A stretch of 64,000 nt of DNA from Planctomycetota bacterium. Lineage in GTDB: Bacteria > Planctomycetota > UBA1135 > JACQFD01. The translations under genes were made by a program, and so were the position numbers. The DNA lies in the NCBI GenBank assembly GCA_016200225.1, contig JACQFD010000002.1, positions 1-64,000 of the forward strand, given 5' to 3'. Under the pieces are notes generated by a model. The model was not told the origin of the DNA. It did no database searches and was given only the letters and a program-made list of their open reading frames with translations. Below are positions 52,797 to 62,249 of the stretch, in pieces; within the stretch, counting starts at the first letter, position 1; every line of letters starts with the position of its first letter.

Positions 52797-54533
52797 ATGA
52801 ACACCGCGCGCAATCGAATTGTTGCTTTCTTCGCCTCGGCGGCCCTCGTCTTATGTTTTCTTGCCGGGCGCGGCGCCGGAGCGTCCGGCGACGAAGTCGT
52901 TAAATTTGTTATTCTGCATTCGAACGACCTCCACGGCCAGTTGCTCCCGCGGCCCGCGCGCGGGCGGGCCAATGAACAAATGGGCGGCGCCGCGGCAATC
53001 GACGCCGCCGTCCGGCGCGAACGCGCCGAAGCGGAAAAGGCCGGCGCGCGATTGTTACTGATCGATTCGGGCGATTGGTATCAAGGGACGCCCGAGGGCA
53101 ATTTTGTCAAAGACGGCGTCACAGGCGCGCTCATGGTCGAATGGATGAATCGCGCGGGCTACGACGCCGCCGTGATCGGCAATCATGATTTCGATTTCGG
53201 CGTCGCGAACTTGATGGCGCTGATGGCGAAAGCTAAATTTACTGTTCTTGGCGCGAATATATTAAATCCCGTGGCGGGCGGGCCGAAAACCGCGGATGGG
53301 CATTCCGGCTCGGATGGCGCCGAATCGAAACCGGTCGCGCTCGCGCCCATCGCGAAACCGTACGCAATCTACGAATTCAAGGGCGTGAAACTTGCCGTGA
53401 TCGGATTATTAACAGCCGACACGCCGCGCATGGTGGCCGAGGGGCGCCTCGGTAATATTACGATTCCCGACGAGATCGCCGAGGCGCGCAAATGGGTCGA
53501 CCGCGCTTCGAAGGAGGCCGATATTGTAATCTTAGCGACCCACTGCGGCGCCGACATTGATAAAAGACTCGCGGAAGCGGTGCCCGAGGTGCCGGTGATT
53601 CTCGGCGGCCACTCGCACACGTTTATCCGGCAGCCGAGCGCCGTCGAGCACGAGCCCGCGGCGTTGAAAAATAACGAATGGAAACCCGGGCACGCGGCGA
53701 AAACGTATATTGTACAATCGGGCTCGAAGGCCGAAAACCTCGACCGGATCGAAATCGCGATCGATCCCAAAGATAAAAAAATCGACCGAATCGATACCCG
53801 CAACCTTGAATTGTATATTAAAGAATACGGCGAATACGCGGAGACGAAGCAATGGATCGCCTCCGAAACCGCGGCCGTCGCGAAGGAAATGGACGCGGTC
53901 GTCGCGGAGATCCGCGAACCCGAATCGGACGCGCCCAAAGGCTGGCGCACCGATCCGACGTGGAATCTCGCGACCGAATCGATACTCTGGCGAGCGCGGA
54001 GAATCGACAAGAACGTTTCGATGGCGTTTAATAATAGTACCGGAATCCGTACGAAAATTGCCGTCGGGAAACTTACAAAACGCCAGATATATGAAATTCT
54101 GCCGTTCGACAACACGATCGTGATATTTACAGTTACCGGCGGCGAACTGCTCGCCCTGCTCGACGAAATCAAGGGCAATCCAGTCGTCGCCGGACTCGAA
54201 GGCGAGGCCCGCCGGGGTCCCGACGGCAGACTCTTCGCGTCGGGGCTGCGCGTCGGCGGCCAGGTGTTCGAGGCAAAAGCTACTTATCGCATCGCCGCGA
54301 ATTCGTTCATCGCCGCCGGCAAGGGCGGTTTCACGCCGTTTGAAAAGGGACGCGACAGAAACGACACTGGAATTGTGATGCGCGACGCGCTGCTCGATTA
54401 CGCGGCGCAATTGAAAACGATACAGATGGACGATCGGCTCCGAGTGAAAGTCGAACATTCCGCCGCCGGACGCGCGAACGAACCGGAGCCCGCCACGCCG
54501 GGCGCCGGAGACGGAAAGAAAAATAAAGAGTAG
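52797..54533 (+). CDS. 5'-nucleotidase / UDP-sugar hydrolase-type metallophosphatase, secreted
   Basis: 578 residues with a signal peptide (IVAFFASAALVLCFLAGRGAGA). Metallophosphatase motifs in order: ILHSNDLHGQLLP, LLIDSGDWYQGTP, VIGNHDFDFG, ILATHCGADID, VILGGHSHTF. The C-terminal 5_nucleotid_C domain starts near 330 (AFNNSTGIRTKI, EILPFDNTIVIFTVTGGELL). It releases phosphate from nucleotides or UDP-sugars in the periplasm. A Pro/Ala/Gly/Lys tail ends the protein. The next gene starts 3 bp after its stop. Confidence 0.9.
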   Translation: MNTARNRIVAFFASAALVLCFLAGRGAGASGDEVVKFVILHSNDLHGQLLPRPARGRANEQMGGAAAIDAAVRRERAEAEKAGARLLLIDSGDWYQGTPEGNFVKDGVTGALMVEWMNRAGYDAAVIGNHDFDFGVANLMALMAKAKFTVLGANILNPVAGGPKTADGHSGSDGAESKPVALAPIAKPYAIYEFKGVKLAVIGLLTADTPRMVAEGRLGNITIPDEIAEARKWVDRASKEADIVILATHCGADIDKRLAEAVPEVPVILGGHSHTFIRQPSAVEHEPAALKNNEWKPGHAAKTYIVQSGSKAENLDRIEIAIDPKDKKIDRIDTRNLELYIKEYGEYAETKQWIASETAAVAKEMDAVVAEIREPESDAPKGWRTDPTWNLATESILWRARRIDKNVSMAFNNSTGIRTKIAVGKLTKRQIYEILPFDNTIVIFTVTGGELLALLDEIKGNPVVAGLEGEARRGPDGRLFASGLRVGGQVFEAKATYRIAANSFIAAGKGGFTPFEKGRDRNDTGIVMRDALLDYAAQLKTIQMDDRLRVKVEHSAAGRANEPEPATPGAGDGKKNKE

Positions 54534-54536
54534 TCT

Positions 54537-56093
54537 TTGGAAATGGAACGCCATTTTCGAATTGCGATTTTACTTCTCCTGGCTGCGCGGGTCGCGGGCA
54601 CCGCGGCCGACGCCTCTCTGAAGGCGGACGATGTCGCGATGCTCGCCGAACGTTTAAAATCGCCGAATGATAAAGAAAAAGTTTCCGCGCTTTATGATGC
54701 ATCCAAAAACGGCGCCGCGCCGGCGCTGCGGCTGATTCTTCCGTTTATAACGAATTCCAACAGTTATATTAGCGATCGCGCGATCGCGGCGTTTTCGCAA
54801 ACGAAGGACGAGGCCGCGTTTCTGGCCGTCGCGAAGGAGGCGCTCGCGTCGCAGGACGTTAAAATAAAGAAAGGCGCGCTCGAAGCGCTCGCGCGGTCGT
54901 GGTTGAAAATTCCCGCGGAGGCCGCCGCCGCATTTCTAAACGATTCCGACGAGGAGACGGCGCTCCTCGCGCTCGAAGTGTATATTCAACACCCGCCGTC
55001 GAAGGCGCCCGCGGAATTGTTAAAACTCGCCGCGTCCGCGAAAGCGCCGGCGCGCGCGCGCGGCAACGCGCTGCTCGCGCTCGCGAAGTGCGACCCATCG
55101 GCGGCGGGCGCTGCCGTCGCGGCCGCTTCCAAAGATAAAGATCCGCTCGTGCGCGTCGGCGCGCTCGTCGCGGGTGAATCGTCGAACGGCAATCCGGATG
55201 CGGCCGTCGCGGCGCTCGACGACACCGACCGGCGCGTGCGCATCGCGGCGCTCGAATGGCTACAAAAGGCCTGTCCCGGCGCCGCCGTACCGAAGCTAAT
55301 ATTACATTTGGACAAAGAGGCCGGCCGATTGAAGGCGATGTCGGTTCAAACATTAAAAATCATCACGCTCCGCGATTTCGGCGCCGACGCCGCGGCATGG
55401 AAGAATTGGTATGATCAGGCCGGACCTAACTATTCGCCGCCTGCCGCCGATCCCGCGAAAGCCGGCAAAAAACCCGACGCCGCGCCCGATCCCGAGGAAA
55501 CGCGCGCCGCGGGACCCCGATATTACGATTTTATCGTGCAAAGCGACCGCGTCGCGTTCGTCGTCGACGTTTCGGGATCGATGCGCGAAAAGTATCTTTC
55601 GCCGGGCGCCACGAGCGCGGGCTCCGGCGGCGACAAAAGTAAACTCGAACACGCGGCGGAGGCGCTGCGCGACGTTTTGAAACAATTGCCGAAGGGCACG
55701 CGCGTATCGATCATTATATTTAACACCGAACCGCTTCGCTATCAAAAAGGAAGCAAACAGAATACCGCCCGTTCGATCGAATCGTCGCCCGAACTCGCCG
55801 ACGAAGTATACAAATTCGTGATCGCGACAGGCGCGAAAAACAAAACGAATGTTAACGATTCGCTCGAACTCGTGCTCGACGATTCCGAGATCGACACGGT
55901 TTATCTATTAACAGACGGCGCGCCGAGCGCGGGCCGCCGCAATCTCGGTTCGCGCATCACGGAGTGGGCGACGCGCGTCGCTCGGCTCTCGAAAACGCAG
56001 GTCAACACGATCGGTTTCGCCGCGAAGAACAAGGACGCGGAATTCCTGAAGAATCTTGCGGAGGCCACCGGAGGACGCTACGATTCGAAATAG
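54537..56093 (+). CDS. HEAT-repeat plus von Willebrand A domain protein, secreted
   Basis: 518 residues; signal peptide (FRIAILLLLAARVAGTAA). Residues of about 30-280 form HEAT-like alpha repeats (LVRVGALVAGESSNG, RRVRIAALEWLQKA). After a Pro/Ala linker, about 325-515 is a vWA domain with an intact MIDAS: DVSGSM, then Thr/Asp positions and VYLLTDGAPSAGRR. Such proteins bind partners through a metal ion in the periplasm or on the surface. Start ATG at 54537 or 54543. Almost overlapping the nucleotidase gene, so translationally coupled. Confidence 0.85.
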   Translation: MEMERHFRIAILLLLAARVAGTAADASLKADDVAMLAERLKSPNDKEKVSALYDASKNGAAPALRLILPFITNSNSYISDRAIAAFSQTKDEAAFLAVAKEALASQDVKIKKGALEALARSWLKIPAEAAAAFLNDSDEETALLALEVYIQHPPSKAPAELLKLAASAKAPARARGNALLALAKCDPSAAGAAVAAASKDKDPLVRVGALVAGESSNGNPDAAVAALDDTDRRVRIAALEWLQKACPGAAVPKLILHLDKEAGRLKAMSVQTLKIITLRDFGADAAAWKNWYDQAGPNYSPPAADPAKAGKKPDAAPDPEETRAAGPRYYDFIVQSDRVAFVVDVSGSMREKYLSPGATSAGSGGDKSKLEHAAEALRDVLKQLPKGTRVSIIIFNTEPLRYQKGSKQNTARSIESSPELADEVYKFVIATGAKNKTNVNDSLELVLDDSEIDTVYLLTDGAPSAGRRNLGSRITEWATRVARLSKTQVNTIGFAAKNKDAEFLKNLAEATGGRYDSK

Positions 56094-56120
56094 TAATTTA
56101 ACTTTTCGACGATTATCCAA

Positions 56121-56870
56121 ATGAATCCCCAAATCCGTCCGCGGCGCGTCGCGCTCATTCCGGGCGGCGCGCGCGGAATCGGCCGCGCGATCGGCCTCGA
56201 CCTCGCTTCCCACGGCTGGGACGTCGCGATCGCGTACCGCAAGAGCGCCGACGACGCGGCGAGTTTTGTACGTTTGGCCGGCGACACCGGCGCGCGAACA
56301 TTAGCAATGTGCGCCGACGTATCGGATGCGAACGCGGCGGAGGCGCTCGCGCGCGCGACGGCCGACGCCTTCGGCCGCGTCGACGCGCTGATTCATGCCG
56401 CCGGCCCCTACCACCGCGTCGATTTATTGAATGAAACGCCCGAGCGCTGGCGCGAAATGTTCGATCATAATTTACATTCGCTTTTTTATGTTGCAAAGGC
56501 CGTCGCGCCGGGAATGCAAGAAAGACGCTTCGGTCGAATTGTTGCATTTTCGATGGCGACGGCCGACCGCGTCTCGGCGCAGCCCGGAGTCACGGCGCAT
56601 TTTATTGCCAAAATGGGAGTCCAGGTTTTGATGAAATCGCTCGCGAAAACGCTCGCTCCCTACGGCGTCACGGCGAATACGATTTCACCCGGTTTTCTCG
56701 ATTCCGGAAGCGCCGAAGCCGACGAGCTTGCGAAAATGTTAAAATTCATTCCCGCCGGTTCGATCGGTAAACTCGACGACGCCGTCGCCGCCGCGCGGTT
56801 TCTCCTCTCGGACGAAGCCTCGTATGTCAACGGCGCAAACATACAATTGAGCGGCGCCTGGGGAATATAG
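56121..56870 (+). CDS. SDR-family oxidoreductase with His in place of catalytic Tyr
   Basis: 249 residues. Rossmann motif LIPGGARGIGRAIGLDLA at about 11-28, HAAGPYHRV at the NAG position, then RIVAFSMATADRV with the catalytic Ser position. The YxxxK motif reads HFIAK within GVTAHFIAKMGVQVL (about 156-170), followed by ANTISPGFLDSG. Normal FabG-type proteins have Tyr four residues before the Lys; here that residue is His (codon CAT). Activity may be altered or lost. In a run of plus-strand genes, 27 bp after the vWA gene. Confidence 0.82.
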   Translation: MNPQIRPRRVALIPGGARGIGRAIGLDLASHGWDVAIAYRKSADDAASFVRLAGDTGARTLAMCADVSDANAAEALARATADAFGRVDALIHAAGPYHRVDLLNETPERWREMFDHNLHSLFYVAKAVAPGMQERRFGRIVAFSMATADRVSAQPGVTAHFIAKMGVQVLMKSLAKTLAPYGVTANTISPGFLDSGSAEADELAKMLKFIPAGSIGKLDDAVAAARFLLSDEASYVNGANIQLSGAWGI

Positions 56871-56886
56871 CAATAATAATTCGTCC

Positions 56887-57339
56887 ATGTCGACCTTTGA
56901 TTTTATATTACTATTCTGCTGCGCGATCGCGGCGGGCGTCGCGGTGACGATCCAGCCGGCGCTGAACGCGGCGCTCGCGACGAAGACGGCGCTGCCCCAT
57001 GCGCTGATCGTCAACACGATGGTCGTGCTCGCTTGCACGATTTGTTATTATATCTATTACAAACTCGGCGGCGGCGGCGGCGCTTTTTTTCCGGGCAACG
57101 CGGCCTGGTATCTGTATATCGGCGGCGTCGGCGGATTTATTGTTATCTTGACGACCGCGTACGTGTTTCCGCGCATCGGCGTCGCGTACGCGATCGCGCT
57201 GCTCGTTCTCGGCCAGGGGGTCGCGGCGCTCGCCGTCGATCATTATGGTTTCCTCGGCATGGCGCGCCGTGAATTCTCACCCGCGCGCGCCGCGGGCATC
57301 GCGCTCGTGGCCGGCGGAATTGTATTATTAAGAAAATAA
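56887..57339 (+). CDS. YdcZ/DUF606-type membrane transporter, short DMT
   Basis: 150 residues, five hydrophobic segments: about 5-24, 38-58, 72-90, 95-118 and 132-148. Family landmarks GVAVTIQPALNAALATKT, VLGQGVAALAVDHYGFLG, and the GIALVAGGIVLLRK ending. Small multidrug-like membrane proteins that probably act as dimers; substrate unknown. Starts 16 bp after the SDR stop and ends 10 bp before the hexosaminidase start. Confidence 0.85.
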   Translation: MSTFDFILLFCCAIAAGVAVTIQPALNAALATKTALPHALIVNTMVVLACTICYYIYYKLGGGGGAFFPGNAAWYLYIGGVGGFIVILTTAYVFPRIGVAYAIALLVLGQGVAALAVDHYGFLGMARREFSPARAAGIALVAGGIVLLRK

Positions 57340-57349
57340 ACACCGCCCA

Positions 57350-59188
57350 ATGACAAGATTCAACTTCGCCGCGCGCCTGCTGCTTCCGAGCGCGATCGCC
57401 GCGATGGGGCTCGCTACAATATTCGCCGCGCCGCGTCAGGTGCCGGTTACGGCGCCGGTTCCGAATCCCGTGAACTATCGGCCGGACACCGCAAGCATTC
57501 CGCTCCCGCCGAAAGCCAGGCTCATTATAAATAATCCGAAACTCAAGCCGCTCGCGGAAGTGCTCAACGGAGAAATTGCGCTGCTGATCGGCGCGCGCCT
57601 CGAATTGAGCGACGGCCCGTCGCGGCCGGGAGATATTATAATCTCGATCGTTTCGCCGGATATGGCGGCCAGGCAGGCCGTCGTCGTCAACGATCGGGCG
57701 AATGTTTATGGATTCGATTACAATTCGTGCGCGCGCGCGTCGGCGTATTTATTACAATTGATCACGCCTTGGATCACCGACAAGCGCACGCCGAATTCTC
57801 CGCGGGATTCCACCTTCATATCGAGCGCCTCGTTCGCGCCGCCGGCGCTCCCCGCTTATTCAGGACTACTCATCGACGTCGCGCGAAAATATCATAGTAT
57901 TTCGACGCTGAAACAATTGGTGGAATTGTGCCGGATTTATCAGGTTCGATATTTACAATTACACCTGACGGACGATCAGGCGTTTACGTTTCCGAGCGCG
58001 GCCTATCCTAAGTTAACGACGCGCAACGAACACGGCGGCCCCGCGTACACGCTCGAAGAATTGAGAGATCTCGAGTCCTACGCCCGCGACCGCGCCGTCG
58101 CCATCGTGCCCGAATTCGAAGTCCCGGGACACGGCGCCGCGATGAATCGAACGATGCCCGAATTGTTTAAGATCACCGGGACAAAACCGTACGATCACCA
58201 CGCGACGATCAATTTTGTTAATGATAATGTTCTGAAGGCGCTCGACGCGATCGTCGGCGAAATGTGCGATGTATTTCAGACGTCGCCCTATTTTCACATC
58301 GGCGGCGACGAGGCCGACATCGCGCTCGTCGACCAACATTCGGATTTCAAGAAAGCGTTCGAAAAATATAAATTAAAAGGAAAGGCGCAGCAGGAGCTTT
58401 ATCGAAATTTCTTGAACCAAATGAACGACATCGTTAAGAAACACAAGAAACAAACGATCGTATGGGAGGGATTCGGCAGGGATCCGAATACAAAATTCCC
58501 CGTTTCGAAGGAAATCGTCGTGATGGGCTTCGAATCGTCTTATTATTTACCCGAGAATCTCGCGGAGGACGGATATCGGGTCATCAACGCGGCGTGGACG
58601 CCGTTATATATAGTGAACGAACACGCGTGGGATCTTTCGAAACTTTATGATTGGAATCCCCTTTCGTTCGGGACGTTTTCTGAATTATATTCAAAAACCA
58701 ACTGGCATAAAGTAAAGAAAGCGCCGCTCGTCATGGGCGCGCAGATGTGTTCGTGGGAGCAGCCGCAAGCCGTGGAAGTCGAAAGTTTACAATATCGCCT
58801 CGGCGCCATGATGGAACGCCTCGCGTCGCCCGACAAACCGAGGCCGTTCGAGGCATTCTGGCATTCGCTTCCAGGCTCCGCGATTCGACGGCTGCTCGAA
58901 CTGCCCGTGCGCATCGGCGCCGAGACATTGGTAAAAAGGGGTCCGGACGAATATGATACTCCGCATTTTGTAGATTCCGCTGTCGTCACGCTCGCCGCGG
59001 ATGCGAACATCGCCGGCGACGAGATTCGTTACACGATCGGCGGCGACGAGCCGACGGCCGGGTCGCTTTTGTATCAATCTCCGTTTACGATCAAGGAGAC
59101 GTCCATCGCTTACGCGGGAATGTTTCGAAACGGCACGCGCATCGGCAATTGTTCGGGAAATATTTTTTATAAAGTCCGGAAAAAATAA
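57350..59188 (+). CDS. GH20 beta-N-acetylhexosaminidase, secreted
   Basis: 612 residues with a signal peptide (LLPSAIAAMGLATIFAA). GH20b-like N-terminal domain to about 165, then the catalytic barrel: GLLIDVARKYHSISTLKQLV, LQLHLTDDQAF, IVPEFEVPGHGAA, and the catalytic Asp-Glu pair in HIGGDEADIA, later WTPLYIVN. A C-terminal chitobiase-like beta domain (GDEIRYTIGGDEPTAGSLLY). It removes terminal GlcNAc or GalNAc from chitin fragments, murein or glycans. Neighbouring YdcZ-type transporter and SDR may be co-transcribed. Confidence 0.92.
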   Translation: MTRFNFAARLLLPSAIAAMGLATIFAAPRQVPVTAPVPNPVNYRPDTASIPLPPKARLIINNPKLKPLAEVLNGEIALLIGARLELSDGPSRPGDIIISIVSPDMAARQAVVVNDRANVYGFDYNSCARASAYLLQLITPWITDKRTPNSPRDSTFISSASFAPPALPAYSGLLIDVARKYHSISTLKQLVELCRIYQVRYLQLHLTDDQAFTFPSAAYPKLTTRNEHGGPAYTLEELRDLESYARDRAVAIVPEFEVPGHGAAMNRTMPELFKITGTKPYDHHATINFVNDNVLKALDAIVGEMCDVFQTSPYFHIGGDEADIALVDQHSDFKKAFEKYKLKGKAQQELYRNFLNQMNDIVKKHKKQTIVWEGFGRDPNTKFPVSKEIVVMGFESSYYLPENLAEDGYRVINAAWTPLYIVNEHAWDLSKLYDWNPLSFGTFSELYSKTNWHKVKKAPLVMGAQMCSWEQPQAVEVESLQYRLGAMMERLASPDKPRPFEAFWHSLPGSAIRRLLELPVRIGAETLVKRGPDEYDTPHFVDSAVVTLAADANIAGDEIRYTIGGDEPTAGSLLYQSPFTIKETSIAYAGMFRNGTRIGNCSGNIFYKVRKK

Positions 59189-59194
59189 TATCGC

Positions 59195-59998
59195 GTGGAA
59201 TCCAATCGCCCGATCGCTCTCGTCACCGGCGCCTCCGCGGGAATCGGCCGCGATTTCGCGGAGTTGCTCGCGCGCGATCATTATGATTTGGTCCTCGTCG
59301 CGCGCGACGAGGCGCGGTTGCGCGCGCTCGCGGCGGAACTCGAATCGCGCCACGGCGTGAACGCGTTCGTGATTGCGAGCGATCTCAGCGCCGCCGGCGA
59401 ACCGGCGCGGATTTTTGAATTGTTACGATCGAAATCCATACAAATCGGCGTATTGATCAATAACGCCGGATTTGGAACATTCGGTTTATTTGTAGAATCC
59501 GACGCGGCGGCGCAGACGCGCATGATCGATCTGAACGTCCGCGCGCTCACGGAATTGACGCGGCTGTTTCTGCCCGACATGGTCGCGCGGCGGAACGGCA
59601 GACTTCTCCACGTCGCCTCGACGGCCGCGTTCCAACCCGGACCGACGATGGCCGTTTATTATGCTACAAAAGCGTATGTGTTATCTTTTTCCGAAGCATT
59701 ATGCAACGAGCTCGAAGGCACCGGCGTGACCTCGACCGTGATCTGCCCGGGACCGACCGACACCGAATTCCAATCGCGCGCGAACATGGACGTTTCAAGT
59801 GTAAAGAACAGCGGCTGGATGATGACTTCGCGCGCCGTCGCAGAAGCCGGCCTCCGCGGCATGCGGCGCGGCAAACGCCTCGTGATTCCCGGATTCATTA
59901 ATTTACTTATCGCCGAATCCGTCCGATTCGCGCCGCGCGCCTTCGTCCTGCGCGTGGCGCGAATGTTACAGAATCAGGTGAAGGAGAAGGCAAGATGA
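59195..59998 (+). CDS. SDR-family oxidoreductase (DltE-like)
   Basis: 267 residues from a GTG at 59195. Rossmann motif LVTGASAGIGRDFAELLA, NNAGFGTFG, catalytic Ser in LLHVASTAAFQPG, YYATK (YxxxK) and CPGPTDTEF. Classical SDR with all catalytic residues, in contrast to the one at 56121. A C-terminal extension of about 50 residues has a hydrophobic stretch (LVIPGFINLLIAES). Six bp after the hexosaminidase stop, so coupled. Substrate unknown. Confidence 0.88.
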   Translation: MESNRPIALVTGASAGIGRDFAELLARDHYDLVLVARDEARLRALAAELESRHGVNAFVIASDLSAAGEPARIFELLRSKSIQIGVLINNAGFGTFGLFVESDAAAQTRMIDLNVRALTELTRLFLPDMVARRNGRLLHVASTAAFQPGPTMAVYYATKAYVLSFSEALCNELEGTGVTSTVICPGPTDTEFQSRANMDVSSVKNSGWMMTSRAVAEAGLRGMRRGKRLVIPGFINLLIAESVRFAPRAFVLRVARMLQNQVKEKAR

Positions 59999-60068
59999 CC
60001 GGAATTCGCGCGATTGCCCACGGTCGGGATGGGAAGTGAAGGTAGGCATCGAATTAAACTTTCGCGGT

Positions 60069-62105
60069 TCACGGTTTCGATTTTAACTTTTCGAGAAACG
60101 CGAGCGCGGCGTCGCCGCCGAGTTGTTGTAACGCGGCCGAAAGCGCCGATTGCAGTTTTTTGCGCGGTTTTGCCGGATCCTGTCCGGCGCGCGGCTCGGC
60201 GTCGACTTTGATATCTCCGAAATATATCCCCTCGCCCGCGCATGTAACAATATCGGGAACGGCCGCCGCGTCGCCGATCGCGCCGAGCGCCGAAACGAGC
60301 GACGCCGCGAGATTGCAACATTTCTCGTAATCTGTATATTCCATTCCGTTCGTTCCGATGATCTTGCTTTTCGCGAATTCGCGCGCGGCTTTTAACGATT
60401 CGCGCAGCGCCGGCGCCGTTTTCTTATCTTTGATCGCGCCGAGCGCGTCCGCGCACGCGATCGTTAACAAATAATCGCCCTCTTTCGCCGCTTTCGAGAG
60501 CGGCGCGGCCGCCTCGGGCGCCTCGAGTTTGCCGAGCGCTTTCGCGGCCGCGCAGCGCGCGTCGCGCGCCTCCTTGCCGTCGTTCAGAATCGTTAATATA
60601 AGTTTCGGCGCCGCCGGATCCTTCAATTCGACGATTTTCGCGACGGCCGCGTCGGCGGCGCCGCCGCCTTTCTTCAAATCCGCGACGAGGGCTTGCAGCG
60701 ATTCGGCGCCCGCGGCGGCTTTGAGCGGATCCCCGAAATATTCACGTTCCGCATCGTTTACTTTGCGCTCGAACGACGGAAATGGCGTTCTGGTTATTTC
60801 ATATTTACCTTTCGGAGAGCGATCGGGCGTCGCGTGGAGCCGGTGCCAGTCGAAATAATCGAAACATTCGTCGATGATGTCGGGCGGACATTCGTGTCCT
60901 GTGTTCGGAAGCTCCGTATAAATAAAATCCATTCCATCTTTTCGCATTTCTTCGCCCGTGCGATGCGAATCGCCGAAACCGACGACTTTGTCGTCGGCGC
61001 CGTGATATAAATATATTCCCATGCCGATTTCGCGCATCCGCGCGAGTTCCTTGTTGCCGCCCATTCCCGACATCGGCGCGAACGCGGCCCACAGATGCGC
61101 CCATTTCGGACCGAAATGCCAGGTCCCGAAACCGCCCATCGAGTGGCCCGTCAAATAAACTCTATTTTCGTCAATATTATAAAGTAGCTCAACCTCCTCC
61201 ATGACGGCCGCGAGCAGCGCGTCGTTCGCGGGCGCCTGCCACGGCGCGGCGAGCGCGGTCGGACATGCTACAATACAACCGTGGCGCTCCGCCTGATTTT
61301 GATAAAAATTCATCGCTTCCAATCCGCTGCCAACGACGTCCTTGCCGTCTTTTCCGCCTTTGCCGCCGCCGTGGAGCGCGAGCACGAACGGAGTCGGCGC
61401 CATCGGATCGTAGGAGGCCGGAACGTAAAGAGTATAAACGCCCTTCACGTCCTTCGATTTTAACGTTAGTTTTCGATTTTCCTGGCGGCCGGTTTTTTGT
61501 TGTTTCGAACGGATGACGCGCTCGAGATACAATTGGGAATGCGGATAATTATAATTATGAACGAGCCATTCGTGCGCTTTTTTCCGGTCCGCCAGATTCG
61601 CGATCGTAAAATACTCGTCGAGTTTCGTTTTTAACTCCGCGTTGAGCCGCGGGTCGCTTTTTTCGGCTTTCTTCCATTCCGCGTCGCCGACGGCCTTCGC
61701 CGGCGCCGGATTATTAGGATCCGCCGCGTGGGCGCGGATGAACTCCTCGCGCGCCAATTCTTTGAATCCACCGTCTTTTAATATATTACCGAGCGCGAGC
61801 CGGCCCGCCGCGTCGTCGCGCTTCGTGTTGCGCGCGAGTTCGGCGTAGCGGAGTAGCGCATTTTTGTTATCTTCGATTTTCTGTACTTTCGCGGACGGAA
61901 TCCGCTCGACGCCGAGCGTCATTCGTTTGTTTCGCGAATTGAAAGTATTAACGATCAATTCGTCGGCGCCCTCGTCGCTGACGACGCGTCCCGCGACGGG
62001 CGAGGCCCCTTTAACATTTACAACCTGCGGCGCGAACGCGCTCGGGGCGTCGCCGCCCGGCAGCGCGGCGAGCGCGAAAAACGCGGCGATCGCGTGCAAT
62101 CTCAT
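60069..62105 (-). CDS. Secreted esterase (alpha/beta hydrolase) with HEAT-like C-terminus
   Basis: 678 residues from the ATG at 62105 (MRLHAIAAFFALAALPGGDA, signal peptide); a longer start at 62132 is possible. Residues of about 25-205 hold a TPR-like helical region. About 230-450 is an alpha/beta hydrolase of the PHB-depolymerase/LpqC type: PFVLALHGGGKGG, the nucleophile elbow TGHSMGGFG (GxSxG), LYHGADDKVVGF (acid) and NTGHECPP (His). From about 490 to the end are HEAT-like repeats (AAPKLILTILND, ACADALGAIKDK). It probably hydrolyses esters outside the cytoplasm, with the repeats as a binding arm. Confidence 0.85.
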   Translation of the reverse strand: MRLHAIAAFFALAALPGGDAPSAFAPQVVNVKGASPVAGRVVSDEGADELIVNTFNSRNKRMTLGVERIPSAKVQKIEDNKNALLRYAELARNTKRDDAAGRLALGNILKDGGFKELAREEFIRAHAADPNNPAPAKAVGDAEWKKAEKSDPRLNAELKTKLDEYFTIANLADRKKAHEWLVHNYNYPHSQLYLERVIRSKQQKTGRQENRKLTLKSKDVKGVYTLYVPASYDPMAPTPFVLALHGGGKGGKDGKDVVGSGLEAMNFYQNQAERHGCIVACPTALAAPWQAPANDALLAAVMEEVELLYNIDENRVYLTGHSMGGFGTWHFGPKWAHLWAAFAPMSGMGGNKELARMREIGMGIYLYHGADDKVVGFGDSHRTGEEMRKDGMDFIYTELPNTGHECPPDIIDECFDYFDWHRLHATPDRSPKGKYEITRTPFPSFERKVNDAEREYFGDPLKAAAGAESLQALVADLKKGGGAADAAVAKIVELKDPAAPKLILTILNDGKEARDARCAAAKALGKLEAPEAAAPLSKAAKEGDYLLTIACADALGAIKDKKTAPALRESLKAAREFAKSKIIGTNGMEYTDYEKCCNLAASLVSALGAIGDAAAVPDIVTCAGEGIYFGDIKVDAEPRAGQDPAKPRKKLQSALSAALQQLGGDAALAFLEKLKSKP

Positions 62106-62249
62106 GCGCCCATCGTGCCATCCGCGGTCCACGCGTCAACGGGCGGCACCGTTGGACGGCACCGATTGGCGCGCGCGCCCCTCGGAATGCTTGCTACATC
62201 CAACGGCGGGCGCGGATTGAGCGGAGTGTCCCTGCAATCTCGAATCGCC

